From contig DASXXM010000061.1 of assembly GCA_036503065.1 (NCBI GenBank), positions 1 to 15,635 of the forward strand: a stretch of DNA of 15,635 nucleotides, written 5' to 3'. The DNA is from DATEPR01 sp036503065. Its GTDB lineage: Bacteria; Actinomycetota; Actinomycetes; Mycobacteriales; Pseudonocardiaceae. The notes below the pieces were generated by a model, which was given only the letters and a program-made list of their open reading frames with translations, was not told the DNA's origin and searched no databases. Shown here piece by piece: positions 1 to 8,178 of this stretch. A program made the position numbers and the translations under genes. Every line of letters starts with the position of its first letter. The first letter of the stretch is position 1.

Positions 1-9
1 TATGAGGCG

Positions 10-162
10 ACCCGACTGGCGTTCGGGTTGAGCAAGTCGGCGCGGGAGTGCGTGAGCGGCAGGGCTGGACACAGATCCAAAACCCCGCACGCGATCCAAG
101 GCCGCAGTCGGGCATCGAACTGCCGATCGAGTCGCTATAGCATGGATGCTATGTGCTATAGC
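10..162. repeat. Diverged repeat, copy A
   Basis: This block aligns with 213-372 in the same order: ACCCGACTGGCGTTCG at the left end, a GGACACA...ATCC block in the middle, CGCGATCCAA, then ATCGAG followed by a 29-base palindrome at the right end. Ends match almost exactly and the middle is diverged with small indels. The offset is 203 at the left end and 210 at the right. It does not code for protein and shows no transposase or terminal inverted repeats. More copies could lie left of the window. Confidence 0.7.
134..162. promoter_or_regulatory. AT-rich palindrome, site 1 (possible operator)
   Basis: GCTATAGCA and TGCTATAGC are perfect 9-base inverted repeats separated by 11 bases. A second perfect dyad, ATAGCAT-GG-ATGCTAT, overlaps the left arm, giving three half-sites in 29 bases. 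The site is far more AT-rich than its surroundings and recurs nearly unchanged at 344-372. Dimeric HTH regulators (for example GntR or TetR types) bind dyads of this size, but no cognate regulator is visible in the window. TATAGC could also serve as a -10 element on either strand. Confidence 0.5.
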
Positions 163-212
163 GCCAGCCGCCAGCCGCCAGCGAGCCGGAGTCGCCTGTG
201 CCGACGGGACGA

Positions 213-372
213 ACCCGACTGGCGTTCGAGGTGGGTAGGGCGGTGCGTGAGTAGTGGTGCGCGAGCAGTGGGGTTGGACACAAATCCCAAACTTGAACGC
301 GATCCAACTGCCGGTAGTCAGGCCCCGACCCACAGATCGAGTTGCTATAGCATGGATGCCATGTGCTATAGC
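213..372. repeat. Diverged repeat, copy B
   Basis: Second copy of the unit described at 10-162. It starts with the same 16 bases (213-228) and ends with the same palindrome (344-372). The interior is diverged, yet the order of conserved blocks is kept, so it looks like an old tandem duplication of a noncoding, possibly regulatory, segment. Confidence 0.7.
344..372. promoter_or_regulatory. AT-rich palindrome, site 2 (possible operator)
   Basis: Same 29-base element as at 134-162, with one base changed (ATGCC instead of ATGCT) in the internal half-site. The outer 9-base arms are perfect in both copies, so the outer dyad is conserved while the flanks have drifted. This suggests selection on a binding site. 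Confidence 0.5.
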
Positions 373-407
373 AAGCTGCGCGACCAGTGAATAGGCGACC
401 AGCGGAT

Positions 408-437
408 GGGCGGGCCAGGTGATTCGAACTCGCGGCC
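408..437 (-). other. tRNA 3'-end-like fragment (degenerate)
   Basis: Read on the minus strand, this stretch has a T-loop-like GTTCGAATC core flanked by GGCCGCGA and then GGCCCGCCCA, like the 3' third of a bacterial tRNA. The T-stem does not pair properly (about three of five pairs) and no matching 5' acceptor strand, D-arm or normal anticodon arm precedes it, because that position is the end of the aldehyde dehydrogenase gene. It is not a functional tRNA. It could be a remnant attachment site of an integrative element, or chance similarity. Confidence 0.3.
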
Positions 438-446
438 ACGTGCCTC

Positions 447-470
447 CGCCGCCTGACTCACAAGGCGACG
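447..470 (-). terminator. Stem-loop over the aldehyde dehydrogenase stop codon
   Basis: CGCCGCCT (447-454) can pair with AGGCGACG (463-470) around an 8-base loop, giving an 8-bp stem with one G-U wobble on the minus-strand transcript. It spans the TGA stop of the gene. There is no U-tract, so it would be a weak, actinomycete-style terminator or 3'-end stabiliser. Confidence 0.35.
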
Positions 471-1921
471 TTGGTCAGGACCAGCACCTGGTCCTGTGTG
501 TACTCCAGCATTGCCGAGCGCACGCCTTCGCGGCCGGTGCCGGAGTCCTTCACACCGCCGTAGGGCATCTGGTCGGCCCGGTACGACGGCACGTCGCCGA
601 TCACCACGCCGCCGACGTCGATGGTGGCCGCCGCCTGGAACGCCGTTGCCACGTCGTGCGTGAACACCCCGGCCTGCAGGCCGTAGTCGGTCGCGTTCGC
701 CTCGGTGAAGGCCGCCGGCACGCTGTCCACAACGGACACGACGAGTACCGGGCCGAACACCTCCTGCCGCACCACGGAAGCCGACGACGGCACGTCGCGC
801 AGCACGGCGGGCCGGATGGACGTGCCGACCCGCTCGCCGCCGGTCAGCAGGACGCCGCCGGCCGACACGGCCTCGGAAATCCACTTCTCGACCCGTGCCG
901 CGGCCGCCTCGTCGATCAGCGGGCCGACCTCGACCTCCGGGTCGTGCGGGTCGCCGGTGCGCAGCGCCTGTACCGCGGCGACCAGCCGGGGCACGAACCG
1001 GTCGGCCAACGACCGGTGCACGATCACCCGCTGCACCGCGATGCATGACTGGCCTGCCTGATAATTGCCGAACAGGGCGATCCGCTCGGCGGCCCGAGCC
1101 AGGTCCGCGTCGGAGTTCCAGTCCGGGCACAGGATCGCCGCGCTGTTGCCGCCCAGTTCCAGCACGACCTGCTTGCGCGGCGCGGCGTCCGCGATCGACC
1201 AGCCCACCGACGTCGAGCCGGTGAACGAGATCACCGGCAGCCGGGGATCGACGACCAGGGCGCGCATGCGGTCACCACCGAGCGGCAACACCGAGAACGC
1301 GCCGTCCGGCAAGCCCGCCTCGGCCAGGATCTCGCCCAGCAGCAACGCGGTCAGCGGGGTCGCGGACGCCGGCTTCACCACCACCGGCGCGCCCACCGCG
1401 ATCGCGGGCGCCACCTTGTGCGCGACCAGGTTCAACGGGAAGTTGAACGGCGCGATCGCCAGCACCGGCCCGCGCGACCGGCGCCGGACCACCGCCAGCC
1501 GGCCATCGCCCGCCGCGTCGGTGTCCAGCCGTTGCAGGTCGCCGACCAGCCGCCGGGCCTCCTCCGCCGCGAAACGAAACGTCGACACCGCGCGTCGGAC
1601 CTCTACGTCCGCCCACCGCAGTGGCTTGCCGTTCTCGGCGGTGATCGTCTCGGCGACCTCCTCGGCGCGTTCGGTGATCAGGTCCGCGATCCGGTGCAAC
1701 GCGGTGGCACGCACGTGCGCCGGGCCGGCCGCGAACGATCTTGCGGTGGCCGCCGCGGCGGCCACCGCGCGTTCGACCTGCTCAGCGCCTGGGACGGCCA
1801 CGTCGGCGACCTCGGTGCCGTCGTACGGGTGGTACACGGTCAACGTGTGTTCGCCCTGCTCGGCGTGCCCGGCGATCCAGCACGGGCGGGGTTGCACCTC
1901 GATGGTGTCCGCGTCGCTCAC
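458..1921 (-). CDS. NAD(P)-dependent aldehyde dehydrogenase
   Basis: A full-length, 487-residue member of the aldehyde dehydrogenase superfamily, a cytosolic enzyme oxidising an aldehyde to the acid with NAD(P)+. The Rossmann-side signature FNFPLN near residue 160 is followed by the cofactor-binding VVVKPAS. The general-base Glu255 lies in LELGGN and the nucleophile Cys293 in AGQSC; the EVFGPV motif comes near residue 390. All expected catalytic residues are present. The sequence does not fix the substrate; succinate-semialdehyde, lactaldehyde or phosphonoacetaldehyde-type enzymes are all possible. The start is GTG at 1921, with no Shine-Dalgarno nearby but a TATAGC -10-like element 8 bases upstream, so it may be leaderless. 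It is divergent from guaA and looks monocistronic. Confidence 0.93.
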   Translation of the reverse strand: MSDADTIEVQPRPCWIAGHAEQGEHTLTVYHPYDGTEVADVAVPGAEQVERAVAAAAATARSFAAGPAHVRATALHRIADLITERAEEVAETITAENGKPLRWADVEVRRAVSTFRFAAEEARRLVGDLQRLDTDAAGDGRLAVVRRRSRGPVLAIAPFNFPLNLVAHKVAPAIAVGAPVVVKPASATPLTALLLGEILAEAGLPDGAFSVLPLGGDRMRALVVDPRLPVISFTGSTSVGWSIADAAPRKQVVLELGGNSAAILCPDWNSDADLARAAERIALFGNYQAGQSCIAVQRVIVHRSLADRFVPRLVAAVQALRTGDPHDPEVEVGPLIDEAAAARVEKWISEAVSAGGVLLTGGERVGTSIRPAVLRDVPSSASVVRQEVFGPVLVVSVVDSVPAAFTEANATDYGLQAGVFTHDVATAFQAAATIDVGGVVIGDVPSYRADQMPYGGVKDSGTGREGVRSAMLEYTQDQVLVLTNVAL

Positions 1922-1929
1922 CAGGCCAC

Positions 1930-1935
1930 GCTATA
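1930..1935 (-). promoter_or_regulatory. -10-like element of the aldehyde dehydrogenase gene
   Basis: TATAGC on the minus strand ends 8 bases before the GTG start at 1921. That spacing would put the transcription start at or next to the start codon, a common leaderless arrangement in actinobacteria. No good -35 is visible. Confidence 0.4.
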
Positions 1936-1966
1936 AGGGTCCCCCAAACGGCGCAGGGGCGGTCGG

Positions 1967-1972
1967 TAGAAT
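1967..1972 (+). promoter_or_regulatory. -10-like element of guaA
   Basis: TAGAAT matches the TAnnnT core of housekeeping-sigma promoters. It lies about 22 bases before the ATG at 1995, giving a short leader. The -35 region is not recognisable, which is common in high-GC actinomycetes. Confidence 0.4.
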
Positions 1973-1994
1973 CGGGCACGGTACAGCGGGCCGG

Positions 1995-3572
<1,578 letters not shown>

Positions 3573-3803
3573 TCAGCGGCGCCGGTTGGGCCGCAGGGAC
3601 GCGCCGAGCAGCATCAGCCCGACGAACAGCGCGCCCCCGCCGATCAGCCACCGCGGGTCGACCGCCGGCAGGTCGAACGCGCCGTCGCTGAGCACGTAGG
3701 CCGACACCACCAGGGTGACCAGGCCGACGATCATCGCGAGCGGATCGGGGAACCGCCTGCGTTCCGTGGTTATCGTGGTCGTCTCGTCGTTCCGGTCGTT
3801 CAT
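3573..3803 (-). CDS. Small two-TM membrane protein
   Basis: A 76-residue protein of no recognised family. It has a charged, Thr-rich N-terminus (residues 1-20), two hydrophobic segments (about 23-41 and 53-68) joined by a short loop, and a basic RPNRRR tail that should stay in the cytoplasm. It starts 10 bases after the stop of the PspC gene, so it is very likely the second gene of that operon. An accessory role in the envelope-stress module is inference from position only. Its TGA directly abuts the guaA stop. Confidence 0.8.
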   Translation of the reverse strand: MNDRNDETTTITTERRRFPDPLAMIVGLVTLVVSAYVLSDGAFDLPAVDPRWLIGGGALFVGLMLLGASLRPNRRR

Positions 3804-3813
3804 CGTCGCTCGC

Positions 3814-5109
3814 TCACTTCGTCGGGGCTGCTGGCGGCAGGGGGACCGGACCGACCGAGAGGTCGTTGTTGGTCACCCGCACGGAGCCGGGGCCGTCCTG
3901 GACGTTCAGGACGATGTGCAGCCGGTCGGTGCCGTCGTGGTTCTGGGTGGCGGTCACGGTGGGATTGCCCGGACCGGTGTCGAGCTGGCCGAGGCAGTCC
4001 ACGTGGCCGACGTTCGCGGAGCAGGTGGCCACGACGTCGGCGTCCGCCGGCACCACGACCGTGGCGTTGCCGGCGCCCAGTTTGACCGTGGTGTGCACGG
4101 TGCCCGTCTTCGGCAGTTGGGTCAGGTCCAGCCGCAGGCTGCCGACCGAGCGCTGGTAGACGGGCTGCACATCGGCGACGCTGGTCGGTGCGAACATCGC
4201 GTTACCGGCGCCGTGCCAGTTGTCGATGTGCCCTGCTGTCAGGACGAAACCGGCCCCGGACAGCAGCACCGCCAGCGGAATCAGCCCACGGCCGCCCCGG
4301 ACGAACGACCCGGCGACCAGCCCGATGCCGACGACGGCGCCCAGGATGCCGACGACGTGCGGCAGGTTCAGCCATCCGCCGCCCGGCGAGATGATCCACA
4401 GCACCGCGCCCACGATCAGGACGGTGCCGAACGTGGCCAGGCCGATCCGGGAGCGGTGCCGGCGCGTCGATACCGGTGTCGGCGCGGGTTCCGGCGTCCC
4501 GGGGCCGGGTTCGGGCAGGTCCCAGGCGAACGGCGCGGCACCGAGCGGATCCCAGGCCGGCGGTACCCGGTCCTGGAGGCCCGACCCGGCGTCGAGTGGG
4601 GAGGTGGGCGTGCTGTCGGTCATCGATCCGGCCTCCGGTCCGGTGGCGCCGGGGGTCACCGCTTCGGTCGGGCCCATGTCGCTCCGGTAGCGGTGCAACA
4701 GGAACAGGCCGCCGAACAGCAGCAGTGAGCCCGCCAGCAGGCTGTAGCCGCCGAGCGCCAGATTGGCGACCACGGCTGGGAAGACGAGGATGCACAGCAG
4801 GACGGTGAGGCCGCTGGACACGGAGCTGCGGCCGCGGTGGATCAGCCCCTCGAACGCCGAGACCTCGTCGCCCTCCCCGGCCAGGAACAGCCAGCCGAGC
4901 AGGTAGAAGAGCACGCCGGACCCGCCGTAGATGGCGCTGACCACCAGCGCGATCCGCACGATGATCGGGTCGATGCCGTATCGCCGCCCGATCCCGGCGG
5001 CCACCCCGGCGACCATCCGGCCCTGGTGTGGCCGTCGTGGCCGGGAGGCCCAGAAATCCTTCACCGTCTCCTCGACATTGATCGAGGACGTCTGCTGTGT
5101 CGTACTCAC
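3814..5109 (-). CDS. PspC-domain membrane protein with LiaF-like C-terminus
   Basis: A polytopic membrane protein of 431 residues. After a short N-terminus with ETVKDFWASRPRRP comes a PspC domain (about residues 28-80; RMVAGVAAGIGRRYGIDP then YLLGWLFLAGEGDEV). Two more TM segments follow (about 98-140), then a Pro-rich linker (145-225), about three TM segments (228-300) and a C-terminal beta-rich domain with KLGAGNATVVVPADADV, like the C-terminal domain of LiaF/YvqF proteins. It is divergent from a histidine kinase that also begins with a PspC domain. By analogy with LiaF, which restrains the kinase LiaS, it may be the inhibitor or sensor partner; this is inference. Start GTG 5109 was chosen by resemblance to related proteins; ATG 5121 (four residues longer) is possible. 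Neither has a clear ribosome binding site. Confidence 0.88.
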   Translation of the reverse strand: MSTTQQTSSINVEETVKDFWASRPRRPHQGRMVAGVAAGIGRRYGIDPIIVRIALVVSAIYGGSGVLFYLLGWLFLAGEGDEVSAFEGLIHRGRSSVSSGLTVLLCILVFPAVVANLALGGYSLLAGSLLLFGGLFLLHRYRSDMGPTEAVTPGATGPEAGSMTDSTPTSPLDAGSGLQDRVPPAWDPLGAAPFAWDLPEPGPGTPEPAPTPVSTRRHRSRIGLATFGTVLIVGAVLWIISPGGGWLNLPHVVGILGAVVGIGLVAGSFVRGGRGLIPLAVLLSGAGFVLTAGHIDNWHGAGNAMFAPTSVADVQPVYQRSVGSLRLDLTQLPKTGTVHTTVKLGAGNATVVVPADADVVATCSANVGHVDCLGQLDTGPGNPTVTATQNHDGTDRLHIVLNVQDGPGSVRVTNNDLSVGPVPLPPAAPTK

Positions 5110-5143
5110 GTCGCAGAGCATCGCTCCGATCCGACCCGACGGG

Positions 5144-5152
5144 CATCCGGGA
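5144..5152. promoter_or_regulatory. Extra half-site of the divergent operator
   Basis: CATCCGGGA here is the exact reverse complement of TCCCGGATG at 5187-5195 inside the large inverted repeat at 5171-5200. It therefore looks like a third binding half-site on the side of the PspC gene promoter. Confidence 0.45.
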
Positions 5153-5170
5153 CGCCCCGGAGAGTCCCCT

Positions 5171-5200
5171 GGTTTCGTCCGGGCGATCCCGGATGAAACC
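5171..5200. promoter_or_regulatory. 30-base inverted repeat in the PspC / histidine kinase divergent promoter
   Basis: GGTTTC (5171-5176) pairs with GAAACC (5195-5200), and TCCGGG (5178-5183) with CCCGGA (5188-5193). The centre is CGAT and there is one mismatched position (5177/5194). It lies in the 118-base gap between the two divergent transcription units. The likeliest use is an operator for the response regulator encoded downstream, which would control both arms; a regulator from elsewhere is possible. Confidence 0.55.
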
Positions 5201-5227
5201 GACGCTCCGGCGTGTGACCCTGTAGGG

Positions 5228-6526
5228 GTGAGTGACGTCGGAACAGTGGGCCGCAGGCGGCGCCGGAACGGGTTGCGCGCGCGGCCGGACGGCACGCCCG
5301 CGCTGCGGCGCCATCGTGGCGGTCGGGTGGTCGGCGGCGTGGCCAGTGGCCTCGCCGATCATCTCGGTGCGAACGTGCTGTGGGTGCGGGCCGCGTTCGC
5401 CCTGCTCGCGGCGTGTGGCGGGGCCGGGTTGCTGGCGTACGCGATGCTGTGGGTGTTCGTGCCGCAGGAGTCGTTGACCGCGCAGGAGCACCGGCCGTCG
5501 CCCAAGGAGCGGCAGCAGGCGTTCGGCCTGATCGCGGTGGGCATCGGTCTCGCGGTGGCGCTGGGCACGTTGTCCGGCGTGGTGAGCACGTGGGTCGCGG
5601 TGCCGTTCGGGGTGGCCGTGGTCGGCACGGCCGTGGTGTGGCGCGAGGCGGACGCGGCGCAGCGCCGCCGCTGGGTGGACGGCGCCCGGTCCGGCATGTC
5701 CGGTGCCCTGCTGGGCGGCGGCGGGCGTTCGGCGATCCTGCGGGTGCTCACGGGTGCCCTGCTGGTCGCCGTTGGCATCGCGGTCGTCCTGTTGCGCAGC
5801 GGGACCCGGGGCCAGCTCCAGCTCGCGCTGGCGGCCGTGGTCGCGACGCTGGTCGGTGTCGCGGTGCTGACCGTGCCGTGGTGGCTGCGCCTGGTCCGTG
5901 ATCTGGGCGACGAGCGGCGTGCCCGGATCCGCACCGAGGAACGGGCCGAGATCGCCGCCCACCTGCACGACTCGGTGCTGCAAACGCTTGCGCTGATTCA
6001 GAAGCAGCCGGACGTGTCCCGCGAGGTGCTGCGCCTGGCGCGCGGCCAGGAGCGGCAGTTGCGCGGCTGGCTCTACGGCCCGGACGGCTACGGTGCCAAG
6101 GACGGCATGCCCGGCCCGACCGCCCTGTCCCAGGCGATCGCCGAGATCTGTGGCGAGATCGAGGACCGGTTCGCCATCGTGGTCCGGCCGGTCGTGGTCG
6201 GCGACAGCCCGATGGACCAGGATCTGGCGGCGCTCGTGCAGGCTACCCGTGAGGCGGCGGTCAACGCGGCCAAGCACTCCGGTGCCGCCGAGATCAGCGT
6301 CTACGCCGAGGTCGAGTCGGAGCACGTGACCGTCTTCGTGCGCGACCGGGGCAAGGGTTTCGACGAGAACGAGGTATCCCCGGATCGGCACGGGCTCGCC
6401 GACTCGATCCGGGGGAGGATGGACCGGCACGGCGGCACGGTGCGCCTGCGGACGACGATCGGCGAGGGCACCGAGGTGCAGTTGACGATGCCGAGGACGG
6501 CAGTGGGCGCGAGGAGCGGGAACTGA
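5228..6526 (+). CDS. PspC-domain sensor histidine kinase (LiaS/NarL-type)
   Basis: A 432-residue membrane histidine kinase. The N-terminus is a PspC domain (about residues 25-85; GGRVVGGVASGLADHLGANV then YAMLWVFVPQ), followed by further TM segments to about residue 220. The HisKA_3 dimerisation domain has the likely phospho-acceptor His247 in HLHDSVLQTL. The ATPase domain has Asn346 in REAAVNAAKH, the G1 box DRGKG at 373-377, and HGLADSIRGRM. All catalytic boxes are intact. It has no large extracellular sensor, so it belongs to the intramembrane-sensing type. GTG 5228 was chosen as the start because the PspC domain begins soon after; GTG 5246 is an alternative. Its stop overlaps the start of the response regulator by one base (TGATG), so the two should be translationally coupled. 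Confidence 0.92.
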   Translation: MSDVGTVGRRRRRNGLRARPDGTPALRRHRGGRVVGGVASGLADHLGANVLWVRAAFALLAACGGAGLLAYAMLWVFVPQESLTAQEHRPSPKERQQAFGLIAVGIGLAVALGTLSGVVSTWVAVPFGVAVVGTAVVWREADAAQRRRWVDGARSGMSGALLGGGGRSAILRVLTGALLVAVGIAVVLLRSGTRGQLQLALAAVVATLVGVAVLTVPWWLRLVRDLGDERRARIRTEERAEIAAHLHDSVLQTLALIQKQPDVSREVLRLARGQERQLRGWLYGPDGYGAKDGMPGPTALSQAIAEICGEIEDRFAIVVRPVVVGDSPMDQDLAALVQATREAAVNAAKHSGAAEISVYAEVESEHVTVFVRDRGKGFDENEVSPDRHGLADSIRGRMDRHGGTVRLRTTIGEGTEVQLTMPRTAVGARSGN

Positions 6527-7188
6527 TGGCCGACAACAAGCCGGTGCGGGTCTACCTGGTGGACGACCACGCCCTGTTCCGGGCCGGGGTACGCGCCGAA
6601 CTGGACACCCTGACCGACGACGTCGAGGTGGTCGGGGAGGCGGGCTCGGTCGCCGAGGCGGTCGTCGGCATCGGCCACACCGCGCCGGACGTGGTCCTGC
6701 TCGACGTGCACATGCCCGACGGCGGCGGTGCCGAGGTGCTGCGCCGCGTCCGGCCGGAGCTGCCGGACGTGGTGTTCCTGGCCCTGTCGGTGTCCGACGC
6801 GGCCGAGGACGTCATCGCGGTGATCCGGGCGGGCGCCAGGGGCTACGTGACGAAGACGATCTCCAGCCGCGAACTGGTCACCGCGATCGCGCGGGTGGCC
6901 GTCGGCGACGCGGTGTTCTCACCGCGCCTTGCCGGTTTCGTGCTGGACGCGTTCGCCGACCGCCCCGGTGCCGCGCCGATCAGCGACCCCGACCTGGACC
7001 TGCTGACACCGCGCGAACGCGACGTGCTGCGCCTGCTGGCGCGGGGCTACGCCTACAAGGAGATCGCGGCCGAACTGTTCATCTCGGTGAAGACGGTCGA
7101 GACCCACGTGTCCAGCGTCCTGCGCAAGACCCAGCTGTCCAACCGCTACGAACTCTCGCGCTGGGCGACCGATCGCAGGCTCGTCTGA
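6526..7188 (+). CDS. NarL/LiaR-family response regulator
   Basis: A 220-residue DNA-binding regulator with an N-terminal receiver domain: acidic pair Asp13-Asp14 in YLVDDHALF, phospho-acceptor Asp60 in LLDVHMPD, and the conserved Lys in GYVTKTIS. The C-terminal LuxR-type helix-turn-helix (about residues 155-215) carries LTPRERDVLRLLARG and KEIAAELFISVKTVETHV. It is cotranscribed and translationally coupled with the kinase, so it is its cognate partner. The 30-base inverted repeat in front of the kinase gene is a candidate target, giving autoregulation plus control of the divergent PspC gene. Its last 43 bases overlap the 3' end of the convergent transporter gene. Confidence 0.95.
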   Translation: MADNKPVRVYLVDDHALFRAGVRAELDTLTDDVEVVGEAGSVAEAVVGIGHTAPDVVLLDVHMPDGGGAEVLRRVRPELPDVVFLALSVSDAAEDVIAVIRAGARGYVTKTISSRELVTAIARVAVGDAVFSPRLAGFVLDAFADRPGAAPISDPDLDLLTPRERDVLRLLARGYAYKEIAAELFISVKTVETHVSSVLRKTQLSNRYELSRWATDRRLV

Positions 7189-8069
7189 GCGACCGGCGCC
7201 ACCGGGGCGTGCGGCCTGCGGCGGGACAGGGCCACGCCGACCAGCACGACCACCATGCCGGCCACGATCCGCACGTTCAGCGGTTCGTGCAGGAAGAACA
7301 CGCCCAGCAGCACGGACACCACGGGTAGCAGGTAGCCGACCGAGGTGGCCGTCGTCACACCTTCGTCGATGATCAACCGGTTGTTCAGCACGAACGCCGC
7401 ACCGGTGCCGAACACGCCGAGGATCGACACCGCGACCAGCGGCCCGACCCCGAGCCGGACCGCGGCCAGGCCGCCGGTGACCGGCAGGGCGACCGCGACC
7501 AGCACGATCCCGCCGCCCAACTGGGACGCGGACATCGCGATCGGCGACAGCCTGCCGACCAGGTTCCTGCCGATGTAGGCGTAACTGATCGCGTAGCTGA
7601 TCGCGGCGACGAGGCAGGCCAGCGCGCCCCAACTGGCCAGCCCGGCCGCGTGCCACGGCGCGCAGATCACCAGCGTGCCGGCGAAGCCGAGCAGCAGGCC
7701 GATCAGCCGGACCGCGCCGAGTCGGTGTTCGGTGCCGATCACCAGCATGATCAGCAGTGCCCACAACGGCGTCGTCGCGTTCAGCACGCCGGCGACGCCG
7801 GAGTCGACGCTGCGCTCGCCGAGGCCGAACAGGGTGAACGGGATCGCGTTGCCGAACAGCGCCGGCACCACCATCCGGGACCAGATCGCCCGGTCGCGCG
7901 GCAGTTTCGTGCGGGTCAGGATGGCCAGCCCGACGATAACGGCGGTGCCGAGCACCAGCCGGATGAGCGTGATCTGGATCGGCGACAGGCCGCCGAGCGC
8001 CATCTTGATCCAGAGGAAGCTCGATCCCCAGATCAGCGCCAGCGAGACGAACCGAACCAGGCTGCCCAC
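7146..8069 (-). CDS. EamA-family (DMT superfamily) transporter
   Basis: A 307-residue integral membrane protein with about ten hydrophobic segments arranged as two EamA repeats. The first begins LALIWGSSFLWIKMALGGLS and the second SWGALACLVAAISYAISYAY. Family members export amino acids or other small metabolites by drug/metabolite-transporter antiport; the substrate cannot be told here. Start GTG 8069 is preceded by AGGGGGG with about 5 bases of spacing, which decides it over the ATG at 8132. It is divergent from a LysR regulator, a common exporter/regulator pairing. The C-terminal tail is hydrophilic (RRRPHAPVAPVAQ). Confidence 0.92.
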   Translation of the reverse strand: MGSLVRFVSLALIWGSSFLWIKMALGGLSPIQITLIRLVLGTAVIVGLAILTRTKLPRDRAIWSRMVVPALFGNAIPFTLFGLGERSVDSGVAGVLNATTPLWALLIMLVIGTEHRLGAVRLIGLLLGFAGTLVICAPWHAAGLASWGALACLVAAISYAISYAYIGRNLVGRLSPIAMSASQLGGGIVLVAVALPVTGGLAAVRLGVGPLVAVSILGVFGTGAAFVLNNRLIIDEGVTTATSVGYLLPVVSVLLGVFFLHEPLNVRIVAGMVVVLVGVALSRRRPHAPVAPVAQTSLRSVAQRESS

Positions 8070-8092
8070 CGATTCCCCCCTGTCGGACCCTT

Positions 8093-8105
8093 GTGATGCG
8101 ATCAC
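8093..8105. promoter_or_regulatory. Palindrome GTGAT-GCG-ATCAC in the transporter/LysR gap
   Basis: A perfect 13-base dyad lies 24 bases upstream of the transporter start and 74 bases upstream of the LysR start. It may be an operator for the LysR protein or another regulator. It is not a strict T-N11-A LysR box. A second, imperfect AT-rich dyad (TTACTT...CCGTTAA, 8140-8157) lies nearer the LysR gene and is also a candidate. Confidence 0.4.
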
Positions 8106-8138
8106 TCTGCGCCCGACGAAACATAAGGACAAGCGACA

Positions 8139-8167
8139 TTTACTTCTGATCCGTTAAGCAACACTGT
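8139..8167 (+). promoter_or_regulatory. Possible promoter of the LysR gene
   Basis: TTTACT (8139-8144) and CACTGT (8162-8167) are spaced by 17 bases and weakly match sigma-70-type -35 and -10 boxes. The start codon follows 12 bases later, preceded by TAAGG, so the leader would be very short or absent. Confidence 0.25.
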
Positions 8168-8178
8168 AAGGTCGTCGC

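Larger units (their letters stand above)
1..457. other. Intergenic region without a convincing gene
   Basis: No reading frame here has the codon bias of the neighbouring genes. The open frames that cross it give Arg/Ser/Cys-rich, low-quality translations. It holds two diverged copies of a ~155-base repeat, two AT-rich palindromes and a tRNA-3'-end-like fragment (each listed separately), plus a short direct repeat GCGACCAG at 378-385 and 392-399. The gene to the left lies outside the window. Confidence 0.6.

Noticed and set aside
134..372. CRISPR-like array
   Set aside because: There are only two copies, about 210 bases apart, with diverged repeats between them and no unique spacers; no cas genes are present.
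28..390. Plus-strand frame with repeated YSMDAMCYS
   Set aside because: The repeated peptide is simply the translated palindrome; the frame is Arg/Ser/Cys-rich with no coding bias and no ribosome binding site.
408..470. Complete tRNA gene
   Set aside because: The T-stem is mispaired, no acceptor or D-arm can be found, and the upstream half would lie in a protein-coding gene.
366..1130. Minus-strand frame ending in REFES...PP
   Set aside because: It overlaps the aldehyde dehydrogenase out of frame; the REFES string is the usual translation of a tRNA T-loop-like sequence and not a protein motif.
1065..1994. Long upstream extension of the guaA reading frame
   Set aside because: It is antisense to the aldehyde dehydrogenase gene, whose motifs are clear, and GMP synthases start close to VLVVDYGAQ.
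3814..5295. N-terminally extended PspC protein (493 residues)
   Set aside because: The added residues overlap the divergent kinase start and the operator dyad and have no family similarity.
4202..6430. 742-codon open frame on the minus strand
   Set aside because: Arg/His/Pro-rich translation typical of a shadow frame in GC-rich DNA; it runs antisense to the kinase and out of frame through the PspC gene, both of which have clear domains.
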